The position numbers and the translations under genes were made by a program. A stretch of DNA of 64,000 nt from Pseudobdellovibrionaceae bacterium (lineage in GTDB: Bacteria; Bdellovibrionota; Bdellovibrionia; Bdellovibrionales; Bdellovibrionaceae): assembly GCA_019637915.1 (NCBI GenBank), contig JAHBUV010000001.1, positions 1,210,565 through 1,274,564 on the forward strand, read 5' to 3'. The stretch's first letter is position 1. The number at the start of each line of letters is the position of its first letter. A model generated the notes under the pieces. That model saw only the letters and a program-made list of their open reading frames with translations, was not told the DNA's origin and did no database searches. Of this stretch, positions 34,473-44,255 are shown piece by piece.

Positions 34473-37400
34473 TCAGAAGCCGTCCCCCAAAAGACGGCTC
34501 CACTCCGCGGACAAGTCCGTCGCGCGCTCGAAAGGCCGGATGCGCAGACTCTGATCCAGGGGATAGACCGCGACCAGCCTCACGGGCTGGTCGTCGCGCA
34601 GGATGCGCAGGTGTTTCAGGGCCCAGGCGTAAATCGCCATCTGATCCAGGGCCTTTTCAACATGCTCCCGCGAACCCGTCTTGTAATCGACGATCCACAA
34701 AGTCCCGTCCACCACGCCCCACAGATCGATCTGTCCCTGCAAGGTGAAACTCCGCCCGCGCACGGCGAAACCGAATTCCACGTGGCCCTCACGGATCAGG
34801 TCCGCGAAGGGCGCGTCCGTCGTGCCGTGCAACCACTGCAGGGCCTCGCGCAAAGAGGCGTCGTCCGTCATGTCGCGGACCTCCTCGAGGCTCGAGAACT
34901 TCAGGTTCTCGAAAAGACGGTGCGCATCCGTCCCGCGCTGGGCGACGCGCAAGCCCCGCGTCGCCGCCTGGGCCGTGATCGTGTCGCCGCGCCCGACGTG
35001 TTCGGGCACCCGGCGCTCCAGGATCTCCGTCGGAGAGATCACCTCGCGCGAGGGCTCGAACGCCTCCAGGCGCCAGCGTTCCGGCAGTCCGGAAGTTTCC
35101 GGCGCGTCCTCCTTCCAGATCTGCAGATCCGGCTCGGCCTTCTCCACGCGGTAAACGTATTTGTCCCGGTCATGAACGCCGTCCGTCAGGTCGAAGGGAA
35201 CCAAAGAGGCCCAGGAGCGCGAATCGGCGCGGCCCTCTTTGCCGCGCGGTTTTTCCCAGATCAGGGTCACGCTCTGCATGGCGCGGGTCAGGGCCACGTA
35301 CAGGACGCGTTTGCTTTCCTCCAGCAATTGGGCGTTTTTCTTTTCCAGAATGTCCCGCGCCAGCAAGGAAGCGATCTTCTTCCCGGCCAGGTCCTTGTCG
35401 GCCAGGGTCCACAAGCCGTCCGCCTCGTCCGCCATGAAGGTCTTCGCCTGCTCGTTGGGACGCAATCCGTGCAGATGGGTCACGATGACGTGGTCGAACT
35501 CAAGGCCTTTCGAGGCATGCACGGTCATGAGCTGCACGCGCTTGGGCTCGATGGCGGGAACGGCGTCCCCGTCCTCGTTGCCTTCTTCCGTGGACTGGCC
35601 CTGGCTGAGGCCGCCCGCGAAAGCCAGGCCGTTGAAGCCCGGCTCGCGCTGCGCGTTTTCAAGCTGCATCAGGAGTTTCCACAGATTCGCCTCGCGGCGG
35701 CCGCTCGGGTCCGCGTAGGCCGCGGAATCCAGTAGCCCTTCGCGGCGATAGAACTCGCGCAGAGTGCCGCCCAGACCGATCGCCGAGGCGCGGTCCAACC
35801 AGGCCTGTAGCCGGCGCACGGGATGATCCGCGCCGGCGTCCCCGTGCCGTTTCAGGGCTTCCGCCCAATAACAGACGCCCTTCACCCCGCAGAAGGGCAC
35901 GATGTCCGCGTCCTCCATGAAGAACCACGGGCTGCGCAACAGGCTGAGGAAATTCAGGTCATCGGCGGGGTTCAGGAGGAAGCGCAGGAAAGCCACGGCG
36001 TCGCGCACCTCGCGGCGTTGCGCGAAACCGCCCGCCGTGTGCAGCTGCACCGGCACGCCCACCCGGCGCGACAGCTCCTGGATGTTTTTCAGCACCTCGT
36101 TTTTGCGCGACAGGACGCAGATCGATTCCGGAGCGGTCCCGCCCGCGATCAGCTGCTGGATTTTTTCCACCACCGCTTCCACCGAGGTGTCGCGCTCCTC
36201 GATTTTTTCGACGATGCGGATGTCCGCCGCCGGCACGTCGCTGGGAAGAGCCGGCTTGGTCGAACGCGGCTCCATCGGGGAGAATGACGTCTGGGCCGCG
36301 AAAAAGTCATTGAAGAATTCCAACAAGGGGGCGCGCGAGCGCCGGTTGACGCTCACCTCTTCCACCAGCACGCGGGCCTCGGTGAACTCCTTCATCTTGT
36401 CGTAAAAAACCTGGGAGCGGGCGCCGCGGAAAAAATAAATGCTCTGCTGCGGATCGCCCACCACGAAATGAGGCTTCCCCCCCACCAGGGCGCGCAGCAG
36501 TTCGACCTGCACCGGGCTCGTGTCCTGGTACTCGTCGATCATCCAATAATCCCATTCCCTGGAGAACGCTTCGGCGGCGGCCGGATCGCGGCGCACCAGT
36601 TCCAGGCTGAAGTGCTCGAGATCCGCCATGGACAGAAGGCCTTTTTCCAGGCGGGCTCTTTCCAAACGCTCGCGGAAGCTTCGCCCCAAGCGCTCGAACA
36701 AGGCGGCCCTTTCATCGTGGCTTTTCCAAAAACCCGGCTGGAAGCGCGCGTTCTGTTCGCGATCGGCGATGGGTTGCCACAATTCCTCGAGGAAAACCTT
36801 GTGACGGTCGGCCACGTCCTCATCCAGAAGCTTGCTCTTGCCCGCGGCGCGCGAGGGTTTGCGGCCGAAGCTCTCATCGGCTTCCGCCACGCGCTCGATG
36901 TAGTCCGCGATCTCCCGGTCGCCCGCCGGCGCGCGGGAAAAATCCGCCAGCAGGGCGGCCCAGTGATGCCATTTTTCATTCTTCGAATGCGCGGGAATCT
37001 CCGCGGCGAAGGCGCCCGCCTCCCGCGCCAGGCGGGAGAGGTGCGCGCTCACCCGGGCGCGGGCCTCGTCGGCGTTGAAAAAGCGCGCGCCGGGATTTTC
37101 CGCCAAAGCCTCGCGCCAGCCCTCCAAAGCTTTCCAGAGCTCGCTGAAGTCATAGATCTCCAGCAGCGGCAGGTAGCTTTCATCCTCCACCAGCAGGCGG
37201 CGCAGCTCGCGGCGGGACAACCAGGCGAGCTCCTCGGCGCCGGCGATGGTGAAGTCCGCCGGCAGTCCCACGCGCTCCCCATAGCGTCCCAGGAAAACCG
37301 CCAGGACCCCGTGGATGGTCGACAGGTGCACGCGGCTGCGCTCGCCCAGGTAACGGAAGATGCCGTCGTCGCCCAGTTCGAGGGATTTTTTCAGCAGCCG

Positions 37401-37598
37401 CTCTTTGACCTCTTGCGTGGCCTTGCGGGTGAAGGTGGTGATCACGATTTTCGGGTAAGCGCCGTCGTGGCGGGCGCGGTGATCCTTCACGAACTCCATG
37501 AAGGTCGCGACCAGGGTCGTGGTCTTCCCCGCCCCGGCGCCGGCCCGCAGGATGCGTGAACCTAATTCAGGTGTTTGGCCCGGCACAGTCCGTTCCAT
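34473..37598 (-). CDS. addA: AddA-like ATP-dependent helicase-nuclease
   Basis: A 1041-residue UvrD-type superfamily 1 helicase fused to a RecB-family nuclease. Walker A is RAGAGAGKTTTLVA, motif Ia ITTFTRKATQEVKERLL, motif II MIDEYQDTSPVQ, motif III VVGDPQQSIYFFRGA, motif V MTVHASKGLEFDHVIVTHL, motif VI LYVALTRAM. The C-terminal nuclease has GTDAHRLFE, LQGQIDLWG and IVDYKTG. With the upstream AddB it should form the AddAB complex that resects double-strand breaks. The start ATG 37598 lies inside addB (37-base overlap); the open frame beyond it is non-family sequence antisense-like in composition. Slightly short for AddA (about 1200). Confidence 0.9.
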   Translation of the reverse strand: MERTVPGQTPELGSRILRAGAGAGKTTTLVATFMEFVKDHRARHDGAYPKIVITTFTRKATQEVKERLLKKSLELGDDGIFRYLGERSRVHLSTIHGVLAVFLGRYGERVGLPADFTIAGAEELAWLSRRELRRLLVEDESYLPLLEIYDFSELWKALEGWREALAENPGARFFNADEARARVSAHLSRLAREAGAFAAEIPAHSKNEKWHHWAALLADFSRAPAGDREIADYIERVAEADESFGRKPSRAAGKSKLLDEDVADRHKVFLEELWQPIADREQNARFQPGFWKSHDERAALFERLGRSFRERLERARLEKGLLSMADLEHFSLELVRRDPAAAEAFSREWDYWMIDEYQDTSPVQVELLRALVGGKPHFVVGDPQQSIYFFRGARSQVFYDKMKEFTEARVLVEEVSVNRRSRAPLLEFFNDFFAAQTSFSPMEPRSTKPALPSDVPAADIRIVEKIEERDTSVEAVVEKIQQLIAGGTAPESICVLSRKNEVLKNIQELSRRVGVPVQLHTAGGFAQRREVRDAVAFLRFLLNPADDLNFLSLLRSPWFFMEDADIVPFCGVKGVCYWAEALKRHGDAGADHPVRRLQAWLDRASAIGLGGTLREFYRREGLLDSAAYADPSGRREANLWKLLMQLENAQREPGFNGLAFAGGLSQGQSTEEGNEDGDAVPAIEPKRVQLMTVHASKGLEFDHVIVTHLHGLRPNEQAKTFMADEADGLWTLADKDLAGKKIASLLARDILEKKNAQLLEESKRVLYVALTRAMQSVTLIWEKPRGKEGRADSRSWASLVPFDLTDGVHDRDKYVYRVEKAEPDLQIWKEDAPETSGLPERWRLEAFEPSREVISPTEILERRVPEHVGRGDTITAQAATRGLRVAQRGTDAHRLFENLKFSSLEEVRDMTDDASLREALQWLHGTTDAPFADLIREGHVEFGFAVRGRSFTLQGQIDLWGVVDGTLWIVDYKTGSREHVEKALDQMAIYAWALKHLRILRDDQPVRLVAVYPLDQSLRIRPFERATDLSAEWSRLLGDGF

Positions 37599-40324
37599 GC
37601 GCACCTCCCGCAGTTTTTCGGATCCGCCGGCTCCGGCCACCAACGGCCCTCGCCCACCTCCCGCAACACCTTTCGCAGACGCTCTTCCAGCTCCGCGAAG
37701 AGCTGCAGCTTGCGGTCCTCTTCCACTCCCAGATTTTTTTTCTTGCCCGCCGGGGGATACAGCACGCCGGCATCGGCCTCGATCTGCAGACCGCAATCCC
37801 GGGAGAAATCCCGGTAGACATAGTAAAAAGCCCCGATGGCGCGGCCCTGGATCCCCTCCATGGCGCCGCGCTCGAGGGCCCAGAGATAAAACAGCAGCTG
37901 CAGGTCGTTTTCCCTCATCCACTCGTGCTGATCATGAATGGCGGAAGCGCTGGCCTTGTAATCGACGACCGCGTAGCGCCCCTGACCGTCGGTTTCCAGA
38001 CGGTCGATGCGTCCGCTCAAGCGCAGACGCCCCGGGGCTTCCTCGCGGTGGAAACTTCCGTCCGAGGGCTCAAACCACAAGGTCCACGGGGTTTCCGACG
38101 GCAAGAGACGCAGGGCCGGATGGCGGCGCTTCCACTCTTTTTCGACGCGCAGGAACTCGAGGGCGATCTTCGTCTGGCGCTTCAGGAAAGGCCCCCAGAA
38201 CTTCTCGTCGCCCAGCACGAATTGTTTCCGGGTGCGGATGCTTTCGATCAAATCGACCATCTCGGCTTCGCCCACCGCCGGGCGTGAAATCCAATCCTCA
38301 TCGGTGAGGGCCTGGAAAACCGCGTGGGTCAACGTGCCCAGATCCGAGCGCGCCACGTCCAGGTCGATCTCCTCCAGGTCCTTCAGGCGGAACAGCGCGC
38401 TGCCCGCGACCAGGAAAGGACACTCCAGATAATTGCGCACGAAGGACGGTGACACCGACGCCGGCCGGATGCCCGGCACGGGCGTGGCGGGAATCTCGCC
38501 GAAATCCTGACGCAAGCGACGGTGCAGGCCCTCGCGCTGGCTGTCGCTCCAACCCCGTTCCCGCGCCCAGGCCGTTTCACTTTGACGCTGCAAAAAATCC
38601 CAGCGGGTCGCGCCGGGGATCGACAAGGCGTGGGAATCGGCGTCCTCTTCGGAGGACTCCTGCCGCAACTTCAGCCACAGGGCGGAAGGGGCGCGGATTG
38701 AGCCCTCGAAAGAGGACACCCCCACCAGGTAAAGATCCTCGGCGCCGCCGGCGCTGGAGAGCCAGCGCAGCTCGAACTCCAGCAAGCTGTGATCCGGGTG
38801 ATCCAAATGGAACCCCAGATCCGACAGTTCGCGCACGTCCCGCAGGGGCAACGGATTGCGCTCGGCTTTCTTCAAGCCCTCTTCGCTCAAGCCCAGGAAA
38901 ATCCGGTGCGTGGTTTTGGTGGTCCGCGCCGAGATCAAATTGGTCACGAGGATCCCCGAAGGATCGCCCTTCTCCACCGGCCACTCCTTGGTGGCGGCGA
39001 CGGATTCCAGGTAACGGATCCATTCCGGCAACGGCAATTCCGTCGACGGCAAAGCGTTTTGCAGGACCTCGCGCAGCAGCAGCTGCAAGGGCGCGACGGA
39101 ATCGCGCTCGTCCCAGAACAGAGCCGCCGACAGCAAGAATTCGTCGCGCTTCATGACGTCCTTGAAGCGCGGGCCCTCGCGGTGGAACGACTCCACCAGG
39201 GGATGACGGCGCAGATCCTCCTCGCCGTAGAGGTTGGCGAACAGGGCGCGGAATTCATCATGGCGCAGGCGCTGCGCCTGCTCCGTGGAGTAGAAAGACA
39301 GTTCCAGGTCCGCGGGCGTGAGTTCGCCGCGGCGGGGACGCAGCTTCGCCAGCCACTTGTTCAGGGAAGGCAGCGAGTTCAGGCGCACCGAGATGTTTTT
39401 GTCCGCCGGCAGGCCTTCCTCATCGAGATAGGCCTTCAGCACGGGCCAATACTCCTCGATCCGCGGCGCCAGCACGGCGATCTCTTCCGGCGCCACGCCG
39501 GACTCGATCCAGGCCCGGGCCCGCGACACGGTCTCTTTCACTTCCGCCAGCTGGCCCGACAGGCGCAGGGCCGTGCGCCGCACGGCCGGTCTGTCCACCT
39601 CCGGCAGATCCGAGATTTCCGCCGCGTAACCTTCGATGTCCGCGTAGGGACGCAGCATGAAATCCGCCTCGCGTTCCCAGCGAGGGAAGGGCTGCAGCAG
39701 CGTGATCTCCGTCGTCTGGGAAAGGAGCTTGAAAAGCTCGGCCTCGGCGCCGCTGAGCTCGGCCCCGAGATCGACCATCAGGTGCGAGGTCCAGTCGACG
39801 CCGAAACGGCTTTCCGACTGCAAGGCCGCCGCGATCCATTTTTCCGTGATCATGTCCTGGGACAAGAGGAACCCCAGGGCGGCGCGCGCCAAAAGGTAGA
39901 GACGCCCCCAGCGGTTTTCCGAGTCCGGATTGTCGGCGAACCAATCCGTCACGGTGGCGGTGCCCTCCGGATGAAACGCGACGCCGGCGAAGCGGTCCAT
40001 CGCCGCCATGAGGGAGCGCTCGGACACGGCCTTCAGATCCAGTTCCTCGCGGTGTCGCTGCAGGAAAGAGCGCACCACCGAGGCCGCGAAATCGCGGCTG
40101 ACGATGCGCATGCGCGGGCGCGCCCTTTTCAGCAGCATCTTCCACAGATCGCTCGCCCGCAGAACGTCGGTGTCGAGATAACCGCCGTCGCGCTCCAGCA
40201 GGAACTGCTGGATCTCCAGTTTGGAACGCAGATCGGAAACCACCCAGGTGGCTTGCCGCGAATCGAAGTTCCGGATGAGGGGGGCGACGGCTGCCCGCGA
40301 GGGCAAACGAAGGATGCGAAGCAT
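37562..40324 (-). CDS. addB: AddB-like nuclease/helicase subunit
   Basis: A 920-residue protein. The N-terminal two-thirds has degenerate helicase-like segments (RARAWIESGVAPEEIAVLAPRIEEYW). The C-terminus carries a RecB-type nuclease: LGTLTHAVFQAL, LSGRIDRLE...YAVVDYKAS, with cysteines positioned for an Fe-S cluster (one in YLECPFL and three in NCGRCAWNGLC near the end), as in AddB. It pairs with AddA, which overlaps its 3' end by 37 bases. It begins 42 bases after the OM-protein gene and may be read from that operon's promoter. Divergent enough that only the C-terminal half is readily recognised. Confidence 0.85.
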   Translation of the reverse strand: MLRILRLPSRAAVAPLIRNFDSRQATWVVSDLRSKLEIQQFLLERDGGYLDTDVLRASDLWKMLLKRARPRMRIVSRDFAASVVRSFLQRHREELDLKAVSERSLMAAMDRFAGVAFHPEGTATVTDWFADNPDSENRWGRLYLLARAALGFLLSQDMITEKWIAAALQSESRFGVDWTSHLMVDLGAELSGAEAELFKLLSQTTEITLLQPFPRWEREADFMLRPYADIEGYAAEISDLPEVDRPAVRRTALRLSGQLAEVKETVSRARAWIESGVAPEEIAVLAPRIEEYWPVLKAYLDEEGLPADKNISVRLNSLPSLNKWLAKLRPRRGELTPADLELSFYSTEQAQRLRHDEFRALFANLYGEEDLRRHPLVESFHREGPRFKDVMKRDEFLLSAALFWDERDSVAPLQLLLREVLQNALPSTELPLPEWIRYLESVAATKEWPVEKGDPSGILVTNLISARTTKTTHRIFLGLSEEGLKKAERNPLPLRDVRELSDLGFHLDHPDHSLLEFELRWLSSAGGAEDLYLVGVSSFEGSIRAPSALWLKLRQESSEEDADSHALSIPGATRWDFLQRQSETAWARERGWSDSQREGLHRRLRQDFGEIPATPVPGIRPASVSPSFVRNYLECPFLVAGSALFRLKDLEEIDLDVARSDLGTLTHAVFQALTDEDWISRPAVGEAEMVDLIESIRTRKQFVLGDEKFWGPFLKRQTKIALEFLRVEKEWKRRHPALRLLPSETPWTLWFEPSDGSFHREEAPGRLRLSGRIDRLETDGQGRYAVVDYKASASAIHDQHEWMRENDLQLLFYLWALERGAMEGIQGRAIGAFYYVYRDFSRDCGLQIEADAGVLYPPAGKKKNLGVEEDRKLQLFAELEERLRKVLREVGEGRWWPEPADPKNCGRCAWNGLCRAKHLN

Positions 40325-40366
40325 GGGACAGAGACTAACACCGCTCTCTTCCCAGGGGCAAGTTTC

Positions 40367-41488
40367 CTAGCGGCGCTGCTTGAGTTTGCGGCGACGCCCT
40401 TCCTTGTCGGAGAAATTGAAATCCGCGTCGATGGAAAACGCGCAGGACAGCTCGAGCTTGTAACGCGTCGCCGGGGTTTGCCCCGGGTACACGCCGGTTT
40501 CCTCGGTGTAACGGGCCAGGTCGAATTTCAGGAAGAACAAATCCATGCTGGCGCCCAAGGTGGGATACCCCTGGTTCAGCCCGACACGCAGGTCGACCAG
40601 AGGCAAACCGAGCTCCGCCCCGACGTGCAGTTTCTTGCCGATCGGTTCCCCTTGCAAAGTGATGTGGCGGTACTCGAGACCGCCGCGCACGTCGAGGCCG
40701 GGCAGATCCAGCTCGCTGCCCAAGCCGAAGCTCAGATTGTCTTTGATCCGCGGCGGGGCCGTCAGGCCGGATTCCGGCGCGAAAGCGGTCGATCCCACGT
40801 CCTGCCAATGCACGCCGAAAATCGTCGTGATGGGACCGGGAATCTTGAACTGGGCGCCGAGGTCGAGGCCGTAGGCGGTGCCGCGCTGGTTGAACTGATC
40901 CAGCACCGACTCGCCCCCGGACGTGATCGTCGACAAACTGATGTCCTGGGTCCCCCCCCAACGGGCGATGCGCTTGAAGGTCGTGCCGAAGGTCAATCCC
41001 GGCCCGAGGGGAAAACCGTAAGAGGCGGCGCTGATGGTGTCGCTGAGGTAAGTCAGGTTCAAGGAGGGGAACGCCGGGTTGTGCAGGATGCCCTGCAAAG
41101 TCGTCGAATTGAAAAAGGTCACGCCGAAACGGGGCATGGCGAACTTGCTCGCCGTGCCCAGTCCCGCCCACAGGGGCTTTCCATAAAATCTGTTGTAGCA
41201 GGCCGAGCCGGAACAGTTCGAGTCCTGCATTTGACGGTACAGATCGACGACATCGTCGCCGTTGCCCCCCAGACCGACGTTGAACACTTCCCAGGACAAG
41301 GCGGAGTTGTCGCCCAGCACGGCCGGGTTCCAGATGACGGCATCGGTGTCTTCGACGAAGGGCAGGTAGACGCCGCCCATGCCGAGGGCGCGCACCGGGC
41401 GCTGGAACTCGAAAAGCTCCGCGGCCCGGGCCGCCGCCCCCGCGAGAACCAGACACACAATGAGGAGAAGTCCCATCCGCCGCAACAT
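40367..41488 (-). CDS. OM beta-barrel protein, third member of a repeated barrel/lipoprotein cassette
   Basis: A 373-residue protein with a signal peptide (MLRRMGLLLIVCLVLAGAAARA). The mature N-terminus PVRALGMGGVYLPFVEDTDAVIWNPAVLG is the LGMGG-A-x-x-D...NPA-x-L pattern of FadL/PorV-like OM proteins. The rest is barrel-like, with FGTTFKRIARWGG, LELSCAFSIDADFNF and QGYPTLGASMDLFFLKFDLARYTEETGVYPGQTPATRYKLEL. It shares the start motif and the late '(Y)xEExG...PA..RY' motif with the barrels at 42341 and 44256. ATG 41488 with GAGGTG immediately upstream; a GTG one codon earlier is also possible. Function unknown; hydrophobic-compound uptake or secretion accessory are family possibilities. Confidence 0.8.
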   Translation of the reverse strand: MLRRMGLLLIVCLVLAGAAARAAELFEFQRPVRALGMGGVYLPFVEDTDAVIWNPAVLGDNSALSWEVFNVGLGGNGDDVVDLYRQMQDSNCSGSACYNRFYGKPLWAGLGTASKFAMPRFGVTFFNSTTLQGILHNPAFPSLNLTYLSDTISAASYGFPLGPGLTFGTTFKRIARWGGTQDISLSTITSGGESVLDQFNQRGTAYGLDLGAQFKIPGPITTIFGVHWQDVGSTAFAPESGLTAPPRIKDNLSFGLGSELDLPGLDVRGGLEYRHITLQGEPIGKKLHVGAELGLPLVDLRVGLNQGYPTLGASMDLFFLKFDLARYTEETGVYPGQTPATRYKLELSCAFSIDADFNFSDKEGRRRKLKQRR

Positions 41489-41495
41489 CACCTCG

Positions 41496-42332
41496 TCAGG
41501 GGCAGCAGTCGAAAGGGTGGAAGGGATGCATCGGGTCCGCCGAGCAGTTCTGCACGCCGACCGTGTCGGAACGCACCAGGGCTTTGATGGCCAGCTGGAC
41601 CATGGGATCCGTCCAGGCCGTGTCCGCCGGGCTGGTGATGGAGCAGGGGTTCGGCGTCATCAGCTGGCAGGAATCGTTGAGATCGTCCAAAAGCGTCGAG
41701 GTCGAACCGGAAAGATTCGCCGAGATCGCCGCGAAATTATCGAGGAGGAGCGCGAACCCCGTGCCGATCTGCGCGACCTCGCTGTCGGTCCCCACCGTCA
41801 GGTCCGAGCAGGCGTTGTAGGCCGGATCGTCGTCCTCCTTGGCCTTCAGCTGCGCCCCGATCTTGCTCATGCCCAGCACCGCCATGAAGGTGTTGGCGTT
41901 GTTGCCGCGCAGGGATCCCAGGCGCGAGAGGCGCTGGATGCCCGTCGTCCCGAAAGTCTCGATCAGATCCTGGGCCGTCTGGCAGTGCGCCACGTCCACG
42001 CTCACGCCCGTGAAACCGGATTTGAACAGGTTGAAGGGCGTGCCGGAGCCGTCGATGTTGTCCACGAAGGTCAGGAAATTCAGCCCGCATTTGCCGGCGT
42101 AGATCCCGGCCTTGGTCAGCACGACGTCGTCGCCCCCCTGGGCCGCGGAACTCATCTCGGCGATCTTCGCCAGGGCCTCGTCGTAGCGTTGCCCGTCGAC
42201 CAGCTTCAAAGCGTCCTCGTACAGGGCCTCGTCCGAGTTCTTCGAGGCCATCGGCTCGAAGTAATTGCTGCCCCCGCAGGAGGACAAGGCGCCCGCCAGA
42301 AGCAGGATCGTGATTTTCCGACTCGTCTTCAT
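41496..42332 (-). CDS. Cys-rich lipoprotein, second of two paired with the barrels
   Basis: A 278-residue predicted lipoprotein with lipobox LSSC (MKTSRKITILLLAGALSSCGG). The start is ATG 42332, eight bases after the preceding stop and with GAGGGG upstream; the in-frame TTG at 42344 is less likely. The mature region begins with TPR-like helices (ALYEDALKLVDGQRYDEALAKIAEM), continues helical with spaced cysteines (CGLNFL, HCQTAQ, NACSDL, DSCQL, NPCSI), and ends CSADPMHPFHPFDCCP. Its Cys-Asp-Leu segment followed by a long helix and a further Cys pair resembles the lipoprotein at 43481. Likely partner of the adjacent barrels. Confidence 0.78.
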   Translation of the reverse strand: MKTSRKITILLLAGALSSCGGSNYFEPMASKNSDEALYEDALKLVDGQRYDEALAKIAEMSSAAQGGDDVVLTKAGIYAGKCGLNFLTFVDNIDGSGTPFNLFKSGFTGVSVDVAHCQTAQDLIETFGTTGIQRLSRLGSLRGNNANTFMAVLGMSKIGAQLKAKEDDDPAYNACSDLTVGTDSEVAQIGTGFALLLDNFAAISANLSGSTSTLLDDLNDSCQLMTPNPCSITSPADTAWTDPMVQLAIKALVRSDTVGVQNCSADPMHPFHPFDCCP

Positions 42333-42340
42333 CAATCCCC

Positions 42341-43420
42341 TCAAAACCGGAAAGAGAATTTACCCACGTAACGCCGGTCTTCCGCGGGCGCCGCTGGCGT
42401 GCCCACTTCCTCGCCGTAAGTCGCCAGCTGGAACTGGAACCTCTCACTGGCCAGCTCGAAACCGGCGGTCCAATACCTTTGATTGTAACCGGCGCGCAGG
42501 AAGAAAACGTCCCCGAAGTTGAACTCCGTCCCGAAGTGCACGAGCTTCGCCTTGTCCGTCTCATCCGCGGCCGTGAGCAGGCCGCTGTATTCCAAAGTCC
42601 ACACGGAGCGCAGGTTGTTGCTGTGGATCGGCGACACCGAGATTCCCACGTCGAGATCCTGCTTGACGGGATCCGGTCTTTGCGTGGCGTCCTTGTTGCG
42701 GATGCCGGAGGCCTTGTCGAAAGGCGTCCCGCCCACATCCCGCATCACCGCGCCCAGCGTGGGAAGCCAGACCCACGGCGCCGTCAGCAGGACGCCCACG
42801 TCCGCGCCCGCCCCCACGCCCTCTTTCACCAGGCCGGCGCGCGCCAGGGACGGCAGATCCAGGGCCTGGGTGGTGTCGAGGGCCGGTTCGTCCATCTCGA
42901 TGCGGGAAATGAGTTTGCCGGAAAAACCGATTTTGATCCGCCCGTCGAACAGGCGCAGGTTGTAGGCCAGGAAGAAAGCCAGGTCGTCGCGGTAGAAAAC
43001 ATCCGCCGTGCTGGCGCCGGTGCTGACCGCGTCCAGCGTGTATTTCCCCAGCAGGCCGATGCCGAAGTTGCGCGCCACGAAGGACGGCGAGATCTGCATG
43101 TTCGCGTGGTAGTAGGTGTTCGTGTTCGCCATCACCGAGGGCAGGACGCTGTCGATGGTGAAGGGCTGGGAAAAACCCTTCACCCGGCTCATATCCGGCA
43201 GGTTTTTGCTGATGTCCAGTTCCGGATCGAGAATCGTCCCGTAGATGTCGCGCAAGCGCCCGAGGGCGGCGGGGTTCAGGTACAAGGCGGTCTCGTCGTT
43301 GACGGCGGCCACGGAGGCGCCCCCCATGCCGAGGGCGCGGATGCCGTTGTAGAACTCGCGGCGTTCCCGGGCCTCCGTGAAGGCCGGGATGATCATCAGG
43401 AGAAGGAGAAAAACCCTCAT
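42341..43420 (-). CDS. OM beta-barrel protein, second member of the cassette
   Basis: A 359-residue protein with a short signal (MRVFLLLLMIIPAFTEA). Mature start GIRALGMGGASVAAVNDETALYLNPAALG is the clearest LGMGGA...D...NPA-x-L motif of the three related barrels. The C-terminus FQLATYGEEVGTPAAPAEDRRYVGKFSFRF matches the YGE(E/D)VGT...PAE-x-R-x-Y ending of the 44256 gene and closes with Phe, the OM insertion signal. Interior strands are Gly/aromatic-rich (WLPTLGAVMRDVGGTPF, VFFLRAGYNQRYWTAGFELA). Resembles UPF0164/PorV-type proteins in layout; no function assigned. GGAGGG sits almost against the ATG. Confidence 0.8.
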   Translation of the reverse strand: MRVFLLLLMIIPAFTEARERREFYNGIRALGMGGASVAAVNDETALYLNPAALGRLRDIYGTILDPELDISKNLPDMSRVKGFSQPFTIDSVLPSVMANTNTYYHANMQISPSFVARNFGIGLLGKYTLDAVSTGASTADVFYRDDLAFFLAYNLRLFDGRIKIGFSGKLISRIEMDEPALDTTQALDLPSLARAGLVKEGVGAGADVGVLLTAPWVWLPTLGAVMRDVGGTPFDKASGIRNKDATQRPDPVKQDLDVGISVSPIHSNNLRSVWTLEYSGLLTAADETDKAKLVHFGTEFNFGDVFFLRAGYNQRYWTAGFELASERFQFQLATYGEEVGTPAAPAEDRRYVGKFSFRF

Positions 43421-43480
43421 CCCTCCATTATGAAGCCCCGGGAGGGGGGAGCATGAGTCCAGAACGCCCGGAACCGGACT

Positions 43481-44248
43481 TTAGTAACCGAAGCTGGTCG
43501 TCAAAAAGCCCGTGGTCACGCGCCGCGGATTGCCGGTGCCGCCGGCGTCATCGATGGCCTTTTGGAAAACGTCGCACAGGTCCTTGTTGGCGCTCGAGCC
43601 GGTGCAGCTCAGGTTGTAGCTGGCGATGATGATGGCGCCGATGCTGGTCTGCGCGGCGATGGCGTCGGCGTTCCCCGTCGAGGGATCAACCAGTTCGAGC
43701 AGTTTCGCGGCGTTCGCCACGTCCGTGGTCTGGGTCTCGAGATCATAGCAGGGATTGCCCGTGCAGGTCGTGATCGGCGCGTTGTTGTCGAAGTAGCTGA
43801 TCATCGCCATGGTCAGGTAGCTGAAGCTCACGATCATGGTGGCGCCCTTCGAGCCGCTCTTCATGCAGGAATCGAACGCCGAGCCGACGTTGCTGAAATC
43901 CGCCGGCAGATTGCCCATGGACGAGAATGTCACGATCCCCATCAGGGTCGCGAGGGACGAGCCGCTGGCGCCGTTGTCGATGGCCTTGAACGCGTCGTTG
44001 AAACGCTTGCCGCTGCTGAATCCCTCGCGGATGAAAGCCCCCGAGCAGCGCAGGCCCTCGGCGCCCGGCGAGGTCATGCCCTCGATCTTCTCGAGGCAGG
44101 CGTTGACGTCGGCCGCGGTGGCGCCGGCGTCCAGTTTGTCCAGGCAGAATTGCGCGTCGCCGATCTGATCGGCGTCCTTGGTGCCGCCGCAGGAAAGCAG
44201 GACGACGGCGGCCAGCAGCGAAAGGATCGAAAGCGTGATCTTGTTCAC
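43481..44248 (-). CDS. Cys-rich lipoprotein, first of two paired with the barrels
   Basis: A 255-residue predicted lipoprotein (MNKITLSILSLLAAVVLLSCGG, lipobox LLSC). The start is GTG 44248 with GAGGT five bases upstream; a GTG two codons earlier overlaps that site and is less likely. The mature protein is mainly helical with cysteines in FCLDKL, NACLEKI, LRCSGA, DSCMKS, TTCTGNPCYDL, LSCTG and LCDVF, many probably disulfide-bonded in the periplasm. The C-Y-D-L helix and downstream Cys pair parallel the 41496 lipoprotein. Lies seven bases after the 44256 barrel's stop. Confidence 0.78.
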   Translation of the reverse strand: MNKITLSILSLLAAVVLLSCGGTKDADQIGDAQFCLDKLDAGATAADVNACLEKIEGMTSPGAEGLRCSGAFIREGFSSGKRFNDAFKAIDNGASGSSLATLMGIVTFSSMGNLPADFSNVGSAFDSCMKSGSKGATMIVSFSYLTMAMISYFDNNAPITTCTGNPCYDLETQTTDVANAAKLLELVDPSTGNADAIAAQTSIGAIIIASYNLSCTGSSANKDLCDVFQKAIDDAGGTGNPRRVTTGFLTTSFGY

Positions 44249-44255
44249 GGTCACC